Below are positions 37,746-46,960 of a stretch of 64,000 nucleotides of DNA, piece by piece (position 1 is the first letter of the stretch; every line of letters starts with the position of its first letter). A program made the position numbers and the translations under genes. This stretch comes from Roseiconus nitratireducens. GTDB lineage: Bacteria; Planctomycetota; Planctomycetia; Pirellulales; Pirellulaceae. Where the stretch lies: contig NZ_VWOX01000002.1 of the NCBI RefSeq assembly GCF_008629675.1, forward strand, positions 186,001-250,000, written 5' to 3'. Below the pieces are notes generated by a model that saw nothing but the letters and a program-made list of their open reading frames with translations, ran no database searches and was not told where the DNA came from.

Positions 37746-39575
37746 ATGAAATTCCATCTCCTGCTGATTGCCGTCCTGTTCGCTCTGCTGCCGACGACGC
37801 TCCTGCCTGCCGCCGAGTCTCCGAACGTGATCGTCATCATGACCGACGACCAGGGATACGGCGAATTTGGTTGCACCGGAAACCCGGTCGCGCAAACGCC
37901 GCACATCGACAAACTCGCGTCGGAAAGCGTTCGGCTAACCGACTTCCACGTCGCACCGATGTGCACGCCAACCCGCGGGCAATTGATGTCGGGTCTGGAT
38001 GCGTTTCGCAATTCAGCGATCAACGTCAGCAGCGGTCGAACCCTATTGAAGGCGGACCTGAAAACCATGGCCGATGTCTTTCACGAAGCGGGTTACCGGA
38101 CGGGGATGTTCGGCAAATGGCACCTCGGCGACAACTACCCCTTCCGCCCGCATGACCGTGGGTTTGACGAAGCCCTGTGGTTCCCCTCGTCACACATCAA
38201 CGGTGTCCCCGACTACTGGGACAACGACTATTTCGACGACGTCTACTTGCGCAACGGCAAGCGAGAAAAGTGTTCGGGTTATTGCACGGACCTGTTCTTT
38301 GACGAAGCGATTCGCTGGATCGGTGCGGATCAAACTGCCGACTCGCCGTTCTTCGTTTACATTCCGACCAACGCGGCGCACTACCCGCTGTTTGTACCCG
38401 ACCACTATCGCGAGCGATTCGAATCGGAGGTTTCCAAACATCCGGAAGTCTTTGAACAACTGAAGGACCGCCCAAAGCGACAAAGTGATCTGATCAGCTT
38501 TCTAGCCATGGGCGCCAACATCGACGACAACGTCGGCAAGCTCTGCGCGTTCCTGGACGCACAAGGACTTGCCGACAATACGGTGCTGGTGTTCCTGACC
38601 GATAACGGCAGCACGTTCGGACAGGACTACTACAACGCGGGGATGCGTGGCCGAAAGACTCAGCTGTGGGAAGGCGGGCACCGCGTCCCGTGCTTCATCC
38701 GTTGGCCGGGAGAGATCGAACCGCGGGAATTCGATGAACTAACCGTTGTCCAGGACTTGATGCCCACGCTGGCTGAACTGGCGAACGCGTCGGGCCACTT
38801 GCCGGAGGATTTGGACGGACGCAGCCTGGCTCCCATCTTGCAAGGTACCGAGGACACGCTGAGCGACCGGATCCTGGTCATCAACTACAGCCGGATGCCG
38901 ACCTTCAACGTCGGATACACCGACGGCAACCCCGCGATCCCGGCCCGAGATGGCGCCGGCGTGTTGTGGAAACACTGGCGACTGCTCGAGAACCGCCAGC
39001 TCTTCAACGTGGCGGAGGATCCCCATCAAGACCACGACATCGCTGCGGAACATCCCGACGTGGTGGCCAAGCTCCGTCAACACCTCAACGGCTGGTGGGA
39101 CGACGTCAAAGATCCGGTCATGGTGCCGGAACGGGTGATCATCGGCAGCGAACACGAGAACCCGTCCTTGCTGACCGCCTGCGAATGGCTGGACGTGTTC
39201 GTCGACCAACAGATTCAGATCCGACGCGGGGTGCGCAAAAACGGCGTCTGGCACCTGATCGTTGATCGCCCCGGCCGCTATGAGTTTCAGCTGCGACGCT
39301 GGCCGAAGGAGGCCGATACCGAACTCGCAGCCGGGCTTCCCCCGGTTACCGTCACCGATGGGCAATACCTGCCCGGCCAAGCCCTTCCGATCCGGGCGGG
39401 CCGAATCCAAGTGGGCCAGCAGCAATCAGAACGCCCCGCCGACGCTGACGGCAAGTCCATCACGTTCGGGCTGGATCTGACGGCGGGACCGACGGAGTTG
39501 CAAACCTGGATGCTCGGCGACGATGGCCAGGAGATCTGCGGAGCCTACTACGTGGATGTCCGCCGCATCGACTGA
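37746..39575 (+). CDS. secreted type I sulfatase
   Basis: Type I sulfatases hydrolyse sulfate esters using a formylglycine made from Cys. The 609-residue protein has a signal peptide (MKFHLLLIAVLFALLPTTLL), the metal-binding MTDDQGYGEFG, the formylglycine site C-T-P-T-R (Cys73), FGKWHLGD and the metal-site FLTDNGSTFG. After the catalytic domain (to about residue 465) there is a C-terminal beta domain of about 140 residues with no recognised family. ATG 37746 is preferred to a GTG three codons upstream. The substrate is unknown; the enzyme is monocistronic and away from the ECF-linked sulfatases at 53-64 kb. Confidence 0.9.
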   Translation: MKFHLLLIAVLFALLPTTLLPAAESPNVIVIMTDDQGYGEFGCTGNPVAQTPHIDKLASESVRLTDFHVAPMCTPTRGQLMSGLDAFRNSAINVSSGRTLLKADLKTMADVFHEAGYRTGMFGKWHLGDNYPFRPHDRGFDEALWFPSSHINGVPDYWDNDYFDDVYLRNGKREKCSGYCTDLFFDEAIRWIGADQTADSPFFVYIPTNAAHYPLFVPDHYRERFESEVSKHPEVFEQLKDRPKRQSDLISFLAMGANIDDNVGKLCAFLDAQGLADNTVLVFLTDNGSTFGQDYYNAGMRGRKTQLWEGGHRVPCFIRWPGEIEPREFDELTVVQDLMPTLAELANASGHLPEDLDGRSLAPILQGTEDTLSDRILVINYSRMPTFNVGYTDGNPAIPARDGAGVLWKHWRLLENRQLFNVAEDPHQDHDIAAEHPDVVAKLRQHLNGWWDDVKDPVMVPERVIIGSEHENPSLLTACEWLDVFVDQQIQIRRGVRKNGVWHLIVDRPGRYEFQLRRWPKEADTELAAGLPPVTVTDGQYLPGQALPIRAGRIQVGQQQSERPADADGKSITFGLDLTAGPTELQTWMLGDDGQEICGAYYVDVRRID

Positions 39576-39695
39576 CGCCTCTGCCGTCGCCTCATTGTCG
39601 GCTTTCACTCCGTGAAAGCACCATCGGTCCGCAGAACCTCAGTGACTTCACGCTCCCACTTGGCCCACTTGGAAGTCGCTGCACCTTGTTTGACT

Positions 39696-39740
39696 AAAGC
39701 CGCGAAGCGGCGACAGCCATCCGCTTGGGCGAGAGGCGAC
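39696..39740. repeat. partial copy of the AGCCGCGAAGCGGC repeat
   Basis: AAGCCGCGAAGCGGCGACAG followed by CCATCCGCTT and GCGAGAGG matches the right-hand end of the composite repeat at 46961-47050 and its downstream flank. The core GCCGC-GAA-GCGGC is a palindrome. A partial CCACGCTC-type hairpin lies at about 39768-39791 (TCGC in place of TGGC on the far arm). The 39576-39810 gap otherwise holds nothing coding. Confidence 0.8.
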
Positions 39741-39810
39741 GCACTCCAACTCTCGCTGTCAATCGCCACGCTCTGGCGAGCGTCGCTACTTGAACCTGGC
39801 GACGTTCCGG

Positions 39811-41154
39811 CTAGGCGGCCTTCTCGTCAGCCGAATTCAGCTTGTTGTAAAGCGTCTTGACGCTGACCCCCAATTCCTCCGCGGCCGCCTTCTTATCGCC
39901 TCCGTTTCGCTCCAGGGCCCGTTCAATGGCGATCAATTCCAATTGCTTGATGGTCATCGGTCCGGAATCACGCACTTCGTGCCGAAGCTGGCGGCGGCTG
40001 AAGTGCCGTGGCAGGTGCTCCGCATCGATCGGCAGCGCGTCACACAGGATCGCCGCGTGTTCGATCACGTTGGCCAATTCGCGCACGTTTCCCGGCCACT
40101 TGTGCGCCAGCAATTCGGACTCCGCGGCCGGAGTGAATAAGGCGTCGTCGGTACCGTCGTTGCGATGCCGACGCAGCAGATGTTTTGCCAGCGGCAGGAT
40201 GTCGTCGGTCCGCTCGCGGAGTGCCGGCACGTGGATCTCAAAGGTATTGATCCGGAACATCAGGTCCTCACGGAACTGTTCCTCCTGGACCATCTTCTCC
40301 AGGTCGCGGTGCGTGGCACAAATCACGCGAACATCAACGCGTTTGGACTGATTGCTTCCCAAACGCCGGATGTCACCGGTCTCCAAAACCCGCAGCAACT
40401 TGGCCTGCATGGTAATCGGCAATTCACCGATTTCGTCCAGGAAGATGGTTCCACCGTCAGCGACCTCAAACAGGCCGACGCGGGCACTGTCGGCACCGGT
40501 GAAGGCGCCTTTGACGTGTCCGAACAGTTCGCTCTCGATCAAGTTCTCGGGCAAAGCCCCGCAATTGATTGAAACCATCGGTTCGTCGGCGCGCAGGCTG
40601 GCCTGCTGGACCGCTCGAGCGACCAACTCTTTTCCGCACCCGGTTTCGCCTCGGATCAGCACCGTGCTGTCGGTCGGTGCGACCTTCTCGATGACCCTTC
40701 GCACCCGATCCATGGCGGCGCCGTTGCCCACCAGCACCGAATCGCCTTCGGCCTGCCGGACACGATGCTCCAATGCCGCAAGCCGGCGGCAAAAGGACAG
40801 CCGACGGTGCACCTGGCTCAGCAGCTGCTTGATCTCTTTAAAGCTGCACGGCTTGGTCAAGTAGGCGAACACGTGATGTTCGATCGCGTTGAGCGCCGAC
40901 GGCAGATCGGGTTTTCCCGTCATCACCACGGCTTCAATTTGAGGCCGGATCTGGCGGGCTCGCTGGATCACCTCCGAACCGTTTAGCCCCGGCATGTCCA
41001 AATCCACGATCAGACAGTCAAACGGCTCCCGCTCGAGCGCCGCAACCGCGGTCAGACCGTCGGGGCAAATCACCACGCTGTGCCCCAACTTTTCCAATTG
41101 TTGCTTCATCAATGTTTGCAGCGACGGTTCATCGTCTGCATACAAGATGTGCAT
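39811..41154 (-). CDS. NtrC-type sigma-54 response regulator
   Basis: The 447-residue regulator carries a receiver domain (YADDEP acid pocket, phospho-acceptor Asp in LIVDLDMPG near residue 51, conserved Lys in YLTKPC), a sigma-54 AAA+ domain (GETGCGKE, GAFTGA, GGTIFLDEIGELP, CATHRDLE) and a Fis-like helix-turn-helix at the end (DKKAAAEELGVSVKTLYNKL). ATG 41154 (MHILYAD) starts ten bases after the histidine-kinase stop; an ATG at 41184 overlaps that gene and adds ten residues unlike a receiver. The kinase immediately upstream is the obvious partner. Target promoters are not evident nearby. Confidence 0.94.
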   Translation of the reverse strand: MHILYADDEPSLQTLMKQQLEKLGHSVVICPDGLTAVAALEREPFDCLIVDLDMPGLNGSEVIQRARQIRPQIEAVVMTGKPDLPSALNAIEHHVFAYLTKPCSFKEIKQLLSQVHRRLSFCRRLAALEHRVRQAEGDSVLVGNGAAMDRVRRVIEKVAPTDSTVLIRGETGCGKELVARAVQQASLRADEPMVSINCGALPENLIESELFGHVKGAFTGADSARVGLFEVADGGTIFLDEIGELPITMQAKLLRVLETGDIRRLGSNQSKRVDVRVICATHRDLEKMVQEEQFREDLMFRINTFEIHVPALRERTDDILPLAKHLLRRHRNDGTDDALFTPAAESELLAHKWPGNVRELANVIEHAAILCDALPIDAEHLPRHFSRRQLRHEVRDSGPMTIKQLELIAIERALERNGGDKKAAAEELGVSVKTLYNKLNSADEKAA

Positions 41155-41164
41155 GGATTCATTT

Positions 41165-42895
41165 TCAGGCGGCCTTTTGGACATGCTTCCAATCCGTGGA
41201 GAGATATTCTTGATGCTTCTTGGCGGCCGGCGTTCCTCGCGAGACCGCGTCTCCGGCAGCTTGACTGGGGAGCCGCAATACCATGCGGGATCCCTTGCCC
41301 TCGCCTTCGCTGTACGGCGTCAGTGACCCGTGATGCAGGGAGACGATTCGGTAGCTGATGCTCAATCCCAATCCGGTCCCGGTGTTGTCACGGCGTCGGG
41401 TAAAGAAAGGTTCGAACAGGTGATCGATGACTTCCTGATCCATCCCGCACCCGTCGTCTTGAACGGTCACGACCGCTTGCTCGGGTTCCCCGTACGGCCC
41501 CGGTTCGGTGCGAACAAATACATCAACACTGCCCTCCGTGTCTACCGATTCCAAGGCGTTGGAAATCAGATTCAACACGACTTGCTGAATTTCCTGTGAA
41601 TTGCAATGCGCGATGACTCCGCGGTCACAGTGGGTGCGCAGGGTCTTGCAACGATACTGCCCGACCTTGCTGACCATCGACACCACGCCCTGGACCAGTT
41701 CGCCGATGTCTTCCAGGTCCCGACTGGAATCGCTCAACCGGCTGAAATTCAACAAACGGCCGGTGATGCCTTTGCAGCGGAAGGCTTCTGATTGGATCAA
41801 CGCCAAACTGGTCGCAAGCTCTGCCAAGAACTCTTGATTGATGGCTTCCCGTTCTTCTTCGGTAAGATCCTCCAAGGATCCCTCCAGGGCTTCGGCACTC
41901 CACGCGATCGCTCCCAGCGGATTGTTGATCTCGTGCGCGACGCCGGCGGCCAAAAAACCCACACTCGCCAGTTGTTCGCTTTGAATGACCTCCCGGGTCC
42001 GGTCACGAACCTCCTGTTCGGCGTGCAGTTTGGCCTGGGTGACATCGGCAACCGCCCGGTTGAACCTTTCGGTGATGTCGTTGACGGTGTCGGCCATCGA
42101 ACCAATTTCATCATCGGTCCCCAGCAGAATCTTGTGCTGGTGATGCCCACTGGCGATCAACTGAGACCCCCGCAACAGCGTTCGAAACGGGACGACGATC
42201 AACGTCCAGAACTGCCAGGCCAGGAACGCGATCAAGAAAGTCGCCATCCCGGTGAAAAGTAAAAATTGGTTCTTCTTGGCACGTTGATCGTCGTGAACAT
42301 CGTCGCGAAAGTTGGACATCGCCTCATAGATGGTTTGGTAATGTTCGTGTGTCAAACTGACCAGCTGATTGAACGCATCCCGAACCCGAGCGTGTCGCTT
42401 TTCCACGGACAGCGTGACCGGGTCCATCGAAGACGTGCCCTCCCACTCCTTTTTGGCGGAGGTATGTGATCTGATGATCGCTTCCAGACTTTTCAGTTGA
42501 CGGTTTCGGTCAACCAGCAAGTGGGTTTCGCGCGTTGTCGCGGCGTGATCGGAAAGGTCCTTCTGGTATCCCTCGAACTCGTGCTCCATCCGCATCAGCG
42601 CAATATCGATCAGGGCTTGCTGGGTCTCCAAATCCGATTCGTCCAGCCGGTCCATGTCGATCATCCGTCTCGCTTCGCTAATGTCGACGAAACGGTCGTG
42701 CGCGGTGCTGGCGCTATCGGCCCACCGGCTCAATTCCTGGGCGGAGTAAAGTTCGCTGGCCAGCTGGCTGATTTCGTTGGCCAGCCCGCGATCTCGGACC
42801 AATTGAGAGTAGCTGCTATAGAACAGCAGCCCCAACACGAGCGCCAGACCGGCCAGCCCCGTGATCATTTTGGTGCGAATCTTCCATTGACGCAT
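41165..42895 (-). CDS. membrane sensor histidine kinase (HAMP)
   Basis: The 576-residue kinase has two transmembrane helices (about residues 10-32 and 205-235) around a helical periplasmic sensor of four-helix type (ISQLASELYSAQELSRW), then HAMP, a dimerisation domain with the phospho-accepting His in AAGVAHEINNPLGAI and a HATPase domain (N-box VVLNLISNALESV, DDGCGM, FFTRRRDNTGTGLGLSI). ATG 42895 is chosen because AAGGAAGG lies ten bases upstream; the frame is open to 43024. It is co-transcribed with the NtrC-type regulator (ten-base gap). The inducer is unknown; the lack of a named sensor domain suggests an envelope or small-molecule signal. Confidence 0.94.
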   Translation of the reverse strand: MRQWKIRTKMITGLAGLALVLGLLFYSSYSQLVRDRGLANEISQLASELYSAQELSRWADSASTAHDRFVDISEARRMIDMDRLDESDLETQQALIDIALMRMEHEFEGYQKDLSDHAATTRETHLLVDRNRQLKSLEAIIRSHTSAKKEWEGTSSMDPVTLSVEKRHARVRDAFNQLVSLTHEHYQTIYEAMSNFRDDVHDDQRAKKNQFLLFTGMATFLIAFLAWQFWTLIVVPFRTLLRGSQLIASGHHQHKILLGTDDEIGSMADTVNDITERFNRAVADVTQAKLHAEQEVRDRTREVIQSEQLASVGFLAAGVAHEINNPLGAIAWSAEALEGSLEDLTEEEREAINQEFLAELATSLALIQSEAFRCKGITGRLLNFSRLSDSSRDLEDIGELVQGVVSMVSKVGQYRCKTLRTHCDRGVIAHCNSQEIQQVVLNLISNALESVDTEGSVDVFVRTEPGPYGEPEQAVVTVQDDGCGMDQEVIDHLFEPFFTRRRDNTGTGLGLSISYRIVSLHHGSLTPYSEGEGKGSRMVLRLPSQAAGDAVSRGTPAAKKHQEYLSTDWKHVQKAA

Positions 42896-43083
42896 GGGTT
42901 CGGTGCCTTCCTTAGCCCGCGGGACGCTGCTGAATTCGCCGTGAAACACGCTCCCGCCGACGATAGGACGACGACCGCTCCAGGACAAGATCATTCGGCC
43001 AATGAACTCGCCCCAACAATCCACCTCCCGTTTGGAGGTCGTCCAACTTTACGAGCCGGGAAAAGAGGCGCTTTTCTGAAATT

Positions 43084-43224
43084 CACCCGTCCTCCGGGAA
43101 GGTCCACGGCGAGACACGAGCCTTTGGGGAGAGTGTCTTCAAGCACCCGCTGAAATCAATGACGCCGGACGTGCCCTCCCCGCGTCGTCGCAAGCTCCTC
43201 CGCGACCCTCCCGGAGGGAGGGTG
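43084..43224 (-). repeat. 142-bp dispersed repeat, copy 2 (inverted)
   Basis: The reverse complement of this block aligns end to end with 22852-22993: the terminal GGGAGGGTG/CACCC words, CTTGAAGACAC, TCCCCAAAGGCTCGTG and GACGACGCGGGGAGGG all coincide. It sits 189 bases upstream of the histidine-kinase start. Divergence between the copies is moderate. Confidence 0.85.
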
Positions 43225-43243
43225 AGTTAAATCCGCATGCCCC

Positions 43244-43330
43244 AGGGCCGGAGGCCCGACAGCTCCCTGCCGGGGACCTTGGTCCCCGGTTCCCGGCCAT
43301 CCCCCTACCCAGCCCCGAAGGGGCGACAGC
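43244..43330. repeat. short palindromes next to the dispersed repeat
   Basis: GGGCCGGAGGCCC (43245-43257), CCGGGGACCTTGGTCCCCGG (43270-43289) and AGCCCCGAAGGGGCGACAGC (43311-43330) are three separate palindromic words in 87 bases. The last has the same layout as the AGCCGCGAAGCGGC repeat with a different stem. Confidence 0.75.
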
Positions 43331-43407
43331 GAAAAAAAGCATCGGAATCAATCAACCAGCCGAACCCGGTTGCCGTCACCTGCGTCACACTGACACACGG
43401 ATTTATC

Positions 43408-43436
43408 TTGATTTCTTCAGGCCAAAGAAAGATAAT
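43408..43436 (+). promoter_or_regulatory. sigma-70-like promoter of a short transcript
   Basis: TTGATT (43408-43413) and GATAAT (43431-43436) are separated by exactly 17 bases, four of six and five of six matches to the consensus. Transcription would begin near 43443 and run into the structured region and terminator described next. No other plus-strand gene follows within reach. Confidence 0.65.
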
Positions 43437-43555
43437 TCCGTTGTCGGGTCGCGCTAACGCGGTGCGACGGACTACTTCCGAACGACTTCGGGACTCGCTC
43501 TGGTTGGCACCTGAGACCCAAGTCGTCTCACCAAGTATTTAAAGGAGGTGATCAA

Positions 43556-43597
43556 GTGGATTATTGCTGTACTAGCCAACGGGGAAGCAACCCGTAG
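43556..43597 (+). CDS. 13-codon micro-ORF with perfect ribosome binding site
   Basis: AAAGGAGGTGATC (43541-43553) is complementary to 13 bases of a typical 16S rRNA 3' end, and its GGAGG core stands seven bases before GTG 43556. The frame reads VDYCCTSQRGSNP and then TAG; it contains a Cys-Cys pair and is polar. The site is far stronger than any other seen in this window. With such a short product the aim may be the translation event, or ribosome capture, rather than the peptide. A reading in another frame starting at 43548 begins inside the binding site and is less likely. Real translation is inferred. Confidence 0.45.
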   Translation: MDYCCTSQRGSNP

Positions 43598-43668
43598 ACC
43601 AAGTCGGCGGGCTGACACTACTGGGTCAGCTTCCCCACTCGAGATCATCTTTTGGTCACGAGATATTG

Positions 43669-43713
43669 CCCGTTTGTCGAGATTTTACCTTGGTCTCGGC
43701 AAGCGGGTTTTTT
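43669..43713 (+). terminator. strong intrinsic terminator
   Basis: A 14-bp stem pairs 43669-43682 (CCCGTTTGTCGAGA) with 43694-43707 (TCTCGGCAAGCGGG) with only two G-U pairs, an 11-base loop and a run of six T immediately after. It is the clearest Rho-independent terminator in the window and reads on the plus strand, ending the putative short transcript. Confidence 0.9.
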
Positions 43714-43741
43714 CATGCGCTCCCATCGCCACCGACCAATG

Positions 43742-43999
43742 TCACAGCTCGCCGACGGACTCGCCGCGTTTGCTGTACCGCTCTCGCGTCGCCACCGCCA
43801 AGCAAAAGAAACAGATCGACAACGCGACTAGCTGAACCGCCCCCAACGGGGGCATCTGCAGCCAACGCGAGACGAAGTAACCCAAAAGAGCAAACAGCAG
43901 CGCCGCCAATCTCCAGGGACGCTGCGTATCCGTTTTCGAGGATCCAGGAAAAACCTCCGGATCGACCCTGGGCGGCGAATAGGGATTTGTAGGCAACAT
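43742..43999 (-). CDS. small two-helix membrane protein, NPYSPP N-terminus
   Basis: The 85-residue product begins MLPTNPYSPPRVDPE, the NPYxPP opening that marks many small planctomycete membrane proteins, followed by two hydrophobic segments (WRLAALLFALLGYFVSRWL and LGAVQLVALSICFFCLAVAT) and a charged tail. No function is known for the group. ATG 43999 is used; the frame is open to 44074. It converges with the putative short transcript, and its 3' end lies about 28 bases past that transcript's terminator. Confidence 0.7.
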   Translation of the reverse strand: MLPTNPYSPPRVDPEVFPGSSKTDTQRPWRLAALLFALLGYFVSRWLQMPPLGAVQLVALSICFFCLAVATRERYSKRGESVGEL

Positions 44000-44111
44000 C
44001 GTTCCATTAAACCAAATTCGCCCCCTGTCCGATTGAAAATCGCCAAAGTGACCAACAAGTCCGCCAGGGCGCAAAACGGCACGATCCCTAGCTGGGCAGC
44101 GCCACTTCGGG

Positions 44112-44175
44112 TGAGCCGCGTGGCGCTAGCCGCGGGTTTCCTCGCTTCCACCGGCGGCTAGCGCCTTGCCGCTCA
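44112..44175. repeat. long inverted repeat (GTGAGC...GCTCA type)
   Basis: About 26 bases at 44112-44137 (TGAGCCGCGTGGCGCTAGCC and on) pair imperfectly with 44150-44175 (ACCGGCGGCTAGCGCCTTGC and on) around a 12-base centre. It is a further intergenic hairpin type distinct from the CCACCGTC family. Confidence 0.8.
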
Positions 44176-44222
44176 TTGCACTGCGAATCATGGTGTTTTT
44201 TGATTGAAAGTGCCGCTGTCCC

Positions 44223-44310
44223 TAGCCGCGAAGCGGCGACAGCCCCCTGCCGTCGGCGTAAGCCGACGGACACCGCCCCCAAACAACACCAGCCGCGAAG
44301 CGGCGACAGC
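44223..44310 (+). repeat. composite 88-bp repeat, left flank of DUF255 gene
   Basis: Two AGCCGCGAAGCGGCGACAGC units bracket a third palindrome CCGTCGGCGTAAGCCGACGG. The same order and spacing, with a few changes, recurs in direct orientation at 46961-47050, so the thioredoxin-domain gene lies between two copies. Confidence 0.88.
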
Positions 44311-44384
44311 AACACCGCCTCAGCGAGAAGAGCGACAATCCACCCCTCTCGCCGCGCTCCCGCTTTTTCAACAACCAATCGAGT

Positions 44385-46880
44385 TCAGTCACGTGGACGA
44401 TCCCGCTCACCCCCGGACACGATTGTCACTGGCACTTGAAATGAGCTGACCTCCACCGGCAAACACCGTCGATCATCACAGGCTTGCGTCGTCACCCGGA
44501 CCGTGACCTTGATCTCACCATCGACCGCCTCCGGCCGCACCGTCACCGGAACCGCAAACTCGATCTTCCCGGTGTACGCGTTGATCGCTTGATCCAACGA
44601 TTCGTCGACCCGGCGCTCCCCTTCAGGCCGCTGCGTCTCTCCGATCACCAACGATTTCGATTCTTCCACCTCAATATCGCTGGGCTGGACGAATGGGGCC
44701 TCGGGATTCGCAGCGTACAAGTGCCACGCCTCATCAATGTCGATGACCGCGGTCACGATGAAGGTTTCGTCGACACGAACTTTGGTGGCCGTGCTGGAGA
44801 CTCGAATCCGGAGAGGACCAACGCGTCGCTCCAACCGATCGCTCTCGGCGTCGGCGGTCATTGTTCCGGCCGCTCCCGTGCCGTCTTCGGCGCGGGTCGC
44901 CAACCACCGCGACGTGGCGACCAACAGATCCTCACAGGTGAACGGCTGCTGCTTCATCCGTCCCGCCAGTGACCGCAGTGTTCGCTCTGCTGATTCGCGG
45001 TAGGCCGGGTTGCCGGTCAATTCCGACAGTTCAATCAGGACATTCGCAGCAACCCCGTTCGGGTTGGGCAGGTTGCCACCGCCGCCCAGATGCTTCGACC
45101 GCACCAGCAGAACCTCATGATCGTCGGTCGTGAAAAAGAACCCGCCGTCTTGGCGGTCTTCAAAATCCGCCAGCAATCGATCGGCCAACGCGGTCGCCTG
45201 GCTCAGCCAACGTTCGTCGCCGGTCGCCCGGTACAGCTGGAGCAACGCATCGGCAAAGTAGGCGTGATCATCAAGGTATCCCGGCAGCTTGGCGGTCCCG
45301 TCCCGATACGTTCGCAACAGCACACCGTCTCGAACCATTTGATCCAAAATGAACTCCGCGGCTCGTTCGGCCGATCGGATGTAGCGGGGTTCATCCAGCA
45401 GACGTCCCGCGTAGGCCAGCGATCCGATCATCAAGCCGTTCCAGCTGGTCAAGACTTTGTCGTCCTTGTGCGGCTGCGGCCAGGTGTTTCTTTCGACCAA
45501 CAGCGCCGAACGGATTGCTGCCAGCCGCTTCCGCAACGCTGCAGGGTCGGTCTTTCGTTGCTCAGCGATCGTCTCGATCGACGCTTCCAGGTGCGGGATG
45601 TTCGTTCCCGTTTGCTCGCCGGTCGACTCCTCGCGGAAATTCCCTTCCGGCCGGAACTGGTAAATCTCTGCGAACAATTCGGCTTGCTCCGGAGTCAACA
45701 CTTCCGACAATCGCTCGATCGGCCACACGTAGGCTTCGCCTTCCTTGCCGACTTCGCCGGAATCGATCGCCGAATAGAACGCTCCCTGCGGCGAAGTCAT
45801 TTCCTGACGGAGCCACCGGTCGATGTCGGCGACGGCGTCGCGGTAACGTGGTTCACGGGTCAATGCGAAGCCGTCGGCGTAGGCGCGCATCAACTGCGCG
45901 TTGTCGTACAGCATCTTTTCAAAGTGCGGCAAAAGCCACTCACGGTCGGTGGCGTACCGGTGAAAACCGCCGCCAAGATGATCGTGGATCCCGCCCAACC
46001 ACATCGCATCAAGCGTCTGCGTCACCGGCGGCAGCAGCGAAGCATCTTCGGTGACGCGGTATTGTTCAATCAGCAATTGCAGGGTGCCGTGCGGTGGGAA
46101 CTTGGGGGCACCGCCAAATCCGCCATGAACCTCGTCGTAGCCCGCGGCAAGCTGCGCCGTCGCTTCTCCGACCAAAGCCGCCGACAGTTCGGGACGTTCC
46201 TCGAAGCCCGATTCGCCCAACCGCTCGGCCGCCTTCGCCAGCATGTCCGCCTGTTTCTGTACATCGTCACGGCGATTCTTCCAGACCTCATCCAACTGCT
46301 TCAACACCGCAATGAACCGCTGCTTGGGAAAATAGGTTCCCGCCATCCAGGGCCGCCCATCCGGCGTCAGCCAAACCGAGTTCGGCCACCCGCCGCGCTG
46401 CGTCATCAACTGGGTGGCAATCATGTACTGCTCGTCCAGATCAGGACGCTCTTCGCGATCGACCTTGATCGGAACAAAGTGTTCATTGATCACCGCGGCA
46501 ACTTCGGGATCCTCAAACGATTCCACCTCCATCACGTGGCACCAATAGCACGTCGAGTAACCGACCGACAGAAAGATCGGTTTGTCTTCTCGCTTCGCCT
46601 TCTCAAAGGCTTCGTCGGACCAGGGGTACCAATCGACGGGATTGTGGGCGTGCTGAAGCAGGTAGGGACTGGTTTCCTTGGCCAAACGATTCGTGTGCGC
46701 TGGCTCGTCTGTGTTCGGATCGTGCACCGTTTCTTGAGCCTGAGTGTGGGAAGTGAAGGGAGGGATCGGACCAAGACTCGCGAAGGCGGCGAACAACGCA
46801 ACGAGAAGCCGCCAACGACCGCGGCGGATCCGGTCACGAGTCGATCGACAACAGCCGTCAAAAACGTTTCGGCAAGTCAT
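44385..46880 (-). CDS. secreted DUF255 thioredoxin-like protein with DsbD-N-like C-terminus
   Basis: The 831-residue protein belongs to the YyaL/SPATA20 group. After a signal peptide (residues ~20-50, [18 protein letters not shown]), the N-terminal thioredoxin-fold domain shows the group's signature [21 protein letters not shown] and a C-Y-W-C redox pair in [10 protein letters not shown] six-hairpin (alpha/alpha-toroid) domain of about 450 residues follows, with [23 protein letters not shown] and [18 protein letters not shown]. The last ~125 residues are a beta domain like the N-terminal DsbD domain ([27 protein letters not shown]), which passes reducing power between partners. Activity is unproven. 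ATG 46880 is chosen over 47120, whose extra part covers a repeat. A redox-linked envelope role is plausible. Confidence 0.85.
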   Translation of the reverse strand: MTCRNVFDGCCRSTRDRIRRGRWRLLVALFAAFASLGPIPPFTSHTQAQETVHDPNTDEPAHTNRLAKETSPYLLQHAHNPVDWYPWSDEAFEKAKREDKPIFLSVGYSTCYWCHVMEVESFEDPEVAAVINEHFVPIKVDREERPDLDEQYMIATQLMTQRGGWPNSVWLTPDGRPWMAGTYFPKQRFIAVLKQLDEVWKNRRDDVQKQADMLAKAAERLGESGFEERPELSAALVGEATAQLAAGYDEVHGGFGGAPKFPPHGTLQLLIEQYRVTEDASLLPPVTQTLDAMWLGGIHDHLGGGFHRYATDREWLLPHFEKMLYDNAQLMRAYADGFALTREPRYRDAVADIDRWLRQEMTSPQGAFYSAIDSGEVGKEGEAYVWPIERLSEVLTPEQAELFAEIYQFRPEGNFREESTGEQTGTNIPHLEASIETIAEQRKTDPAALRKRLAAIRSALLVERNTWPQPHKDDKVLTSWNGLMIGSLAYAGRLLDEPRYIRSAERAAEFILDQMVRDGVLLRTYRDGTAKLPGYLDDHAYFADALLQLYRATGDERWLSQATALADRLLADFEDRQDGGFFFTTDDHEVLLVRSKHLGGGGNLPNPNGVAANVLIELSELTGNPAYRESAERTLRSLAGRMKQQPFTCEDLLVATSRWLATRAEDGTGAAGTMTADAESDRLERRVGPLRIRVSSTATKVRVDETFIVTAVIDIDEAWHLYAANPEAPFVQPSDIEVEESKSLVIGETQRPEGERRVDESLDQAINAYTGKIEFAVPVTVRPEAVDGEIKVTVRVTTQACDDRRCLPVEVSSFQVPVTIVSGGERDRPRD

Positions 46881-46960
46881 GGAACCAAAGCTCAAATGGA
46901 GAGACAGTTTCGTGGAAGGGTTGAAATGCGGATGCTGGGTACGACGTCGTGTTTCGACTC

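Larger units (their letters stand above)
43443..43713 (+). ncRNA. putative structured small RNA / micro-ORF transcript
   Basis: Between the promoter at 43408-43436 and the terminator at 43669-43713 is a ~270-base unit with no long gene but several stems: GTCGC...GCGAC (about 43446-43486), CCGAA-CGAC-TTCGG (about 43478-43491), TGAGAC...GTCTCA (about 43512-43530), GCTGAC...GTCAGC (about 43611-43630) and GGGGAAGC...GCTTCCCC bracketing the middle. A near-perfect anti-anti-Shine-Dalgarno word and a 13-codon frame lie in the centre. I compared it by eye with SRP RNA, 6S, tmRNA and RNase P and saw no match. It may be a regulatory RNA, a leader of a micro-peptide, or both. Confidence 0.5.

Noticed and set aside
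43443..43713. Signal recognition particle, 6S, tmRNA or RNase P RNA
   Set aside because: A GGAAGCA word recalls SRP RNA, but the paired GGAAG/AGCAG loop and the other conserved elements are missing; none of the other families fits by eye.
43548..43835. 95-codon frame starting at 43548
   Set aside because: Its start codon lies inside the strong ribosome-binding site and the frame runs through the terminator hairpin into the antisense of the NPYSPP gene.
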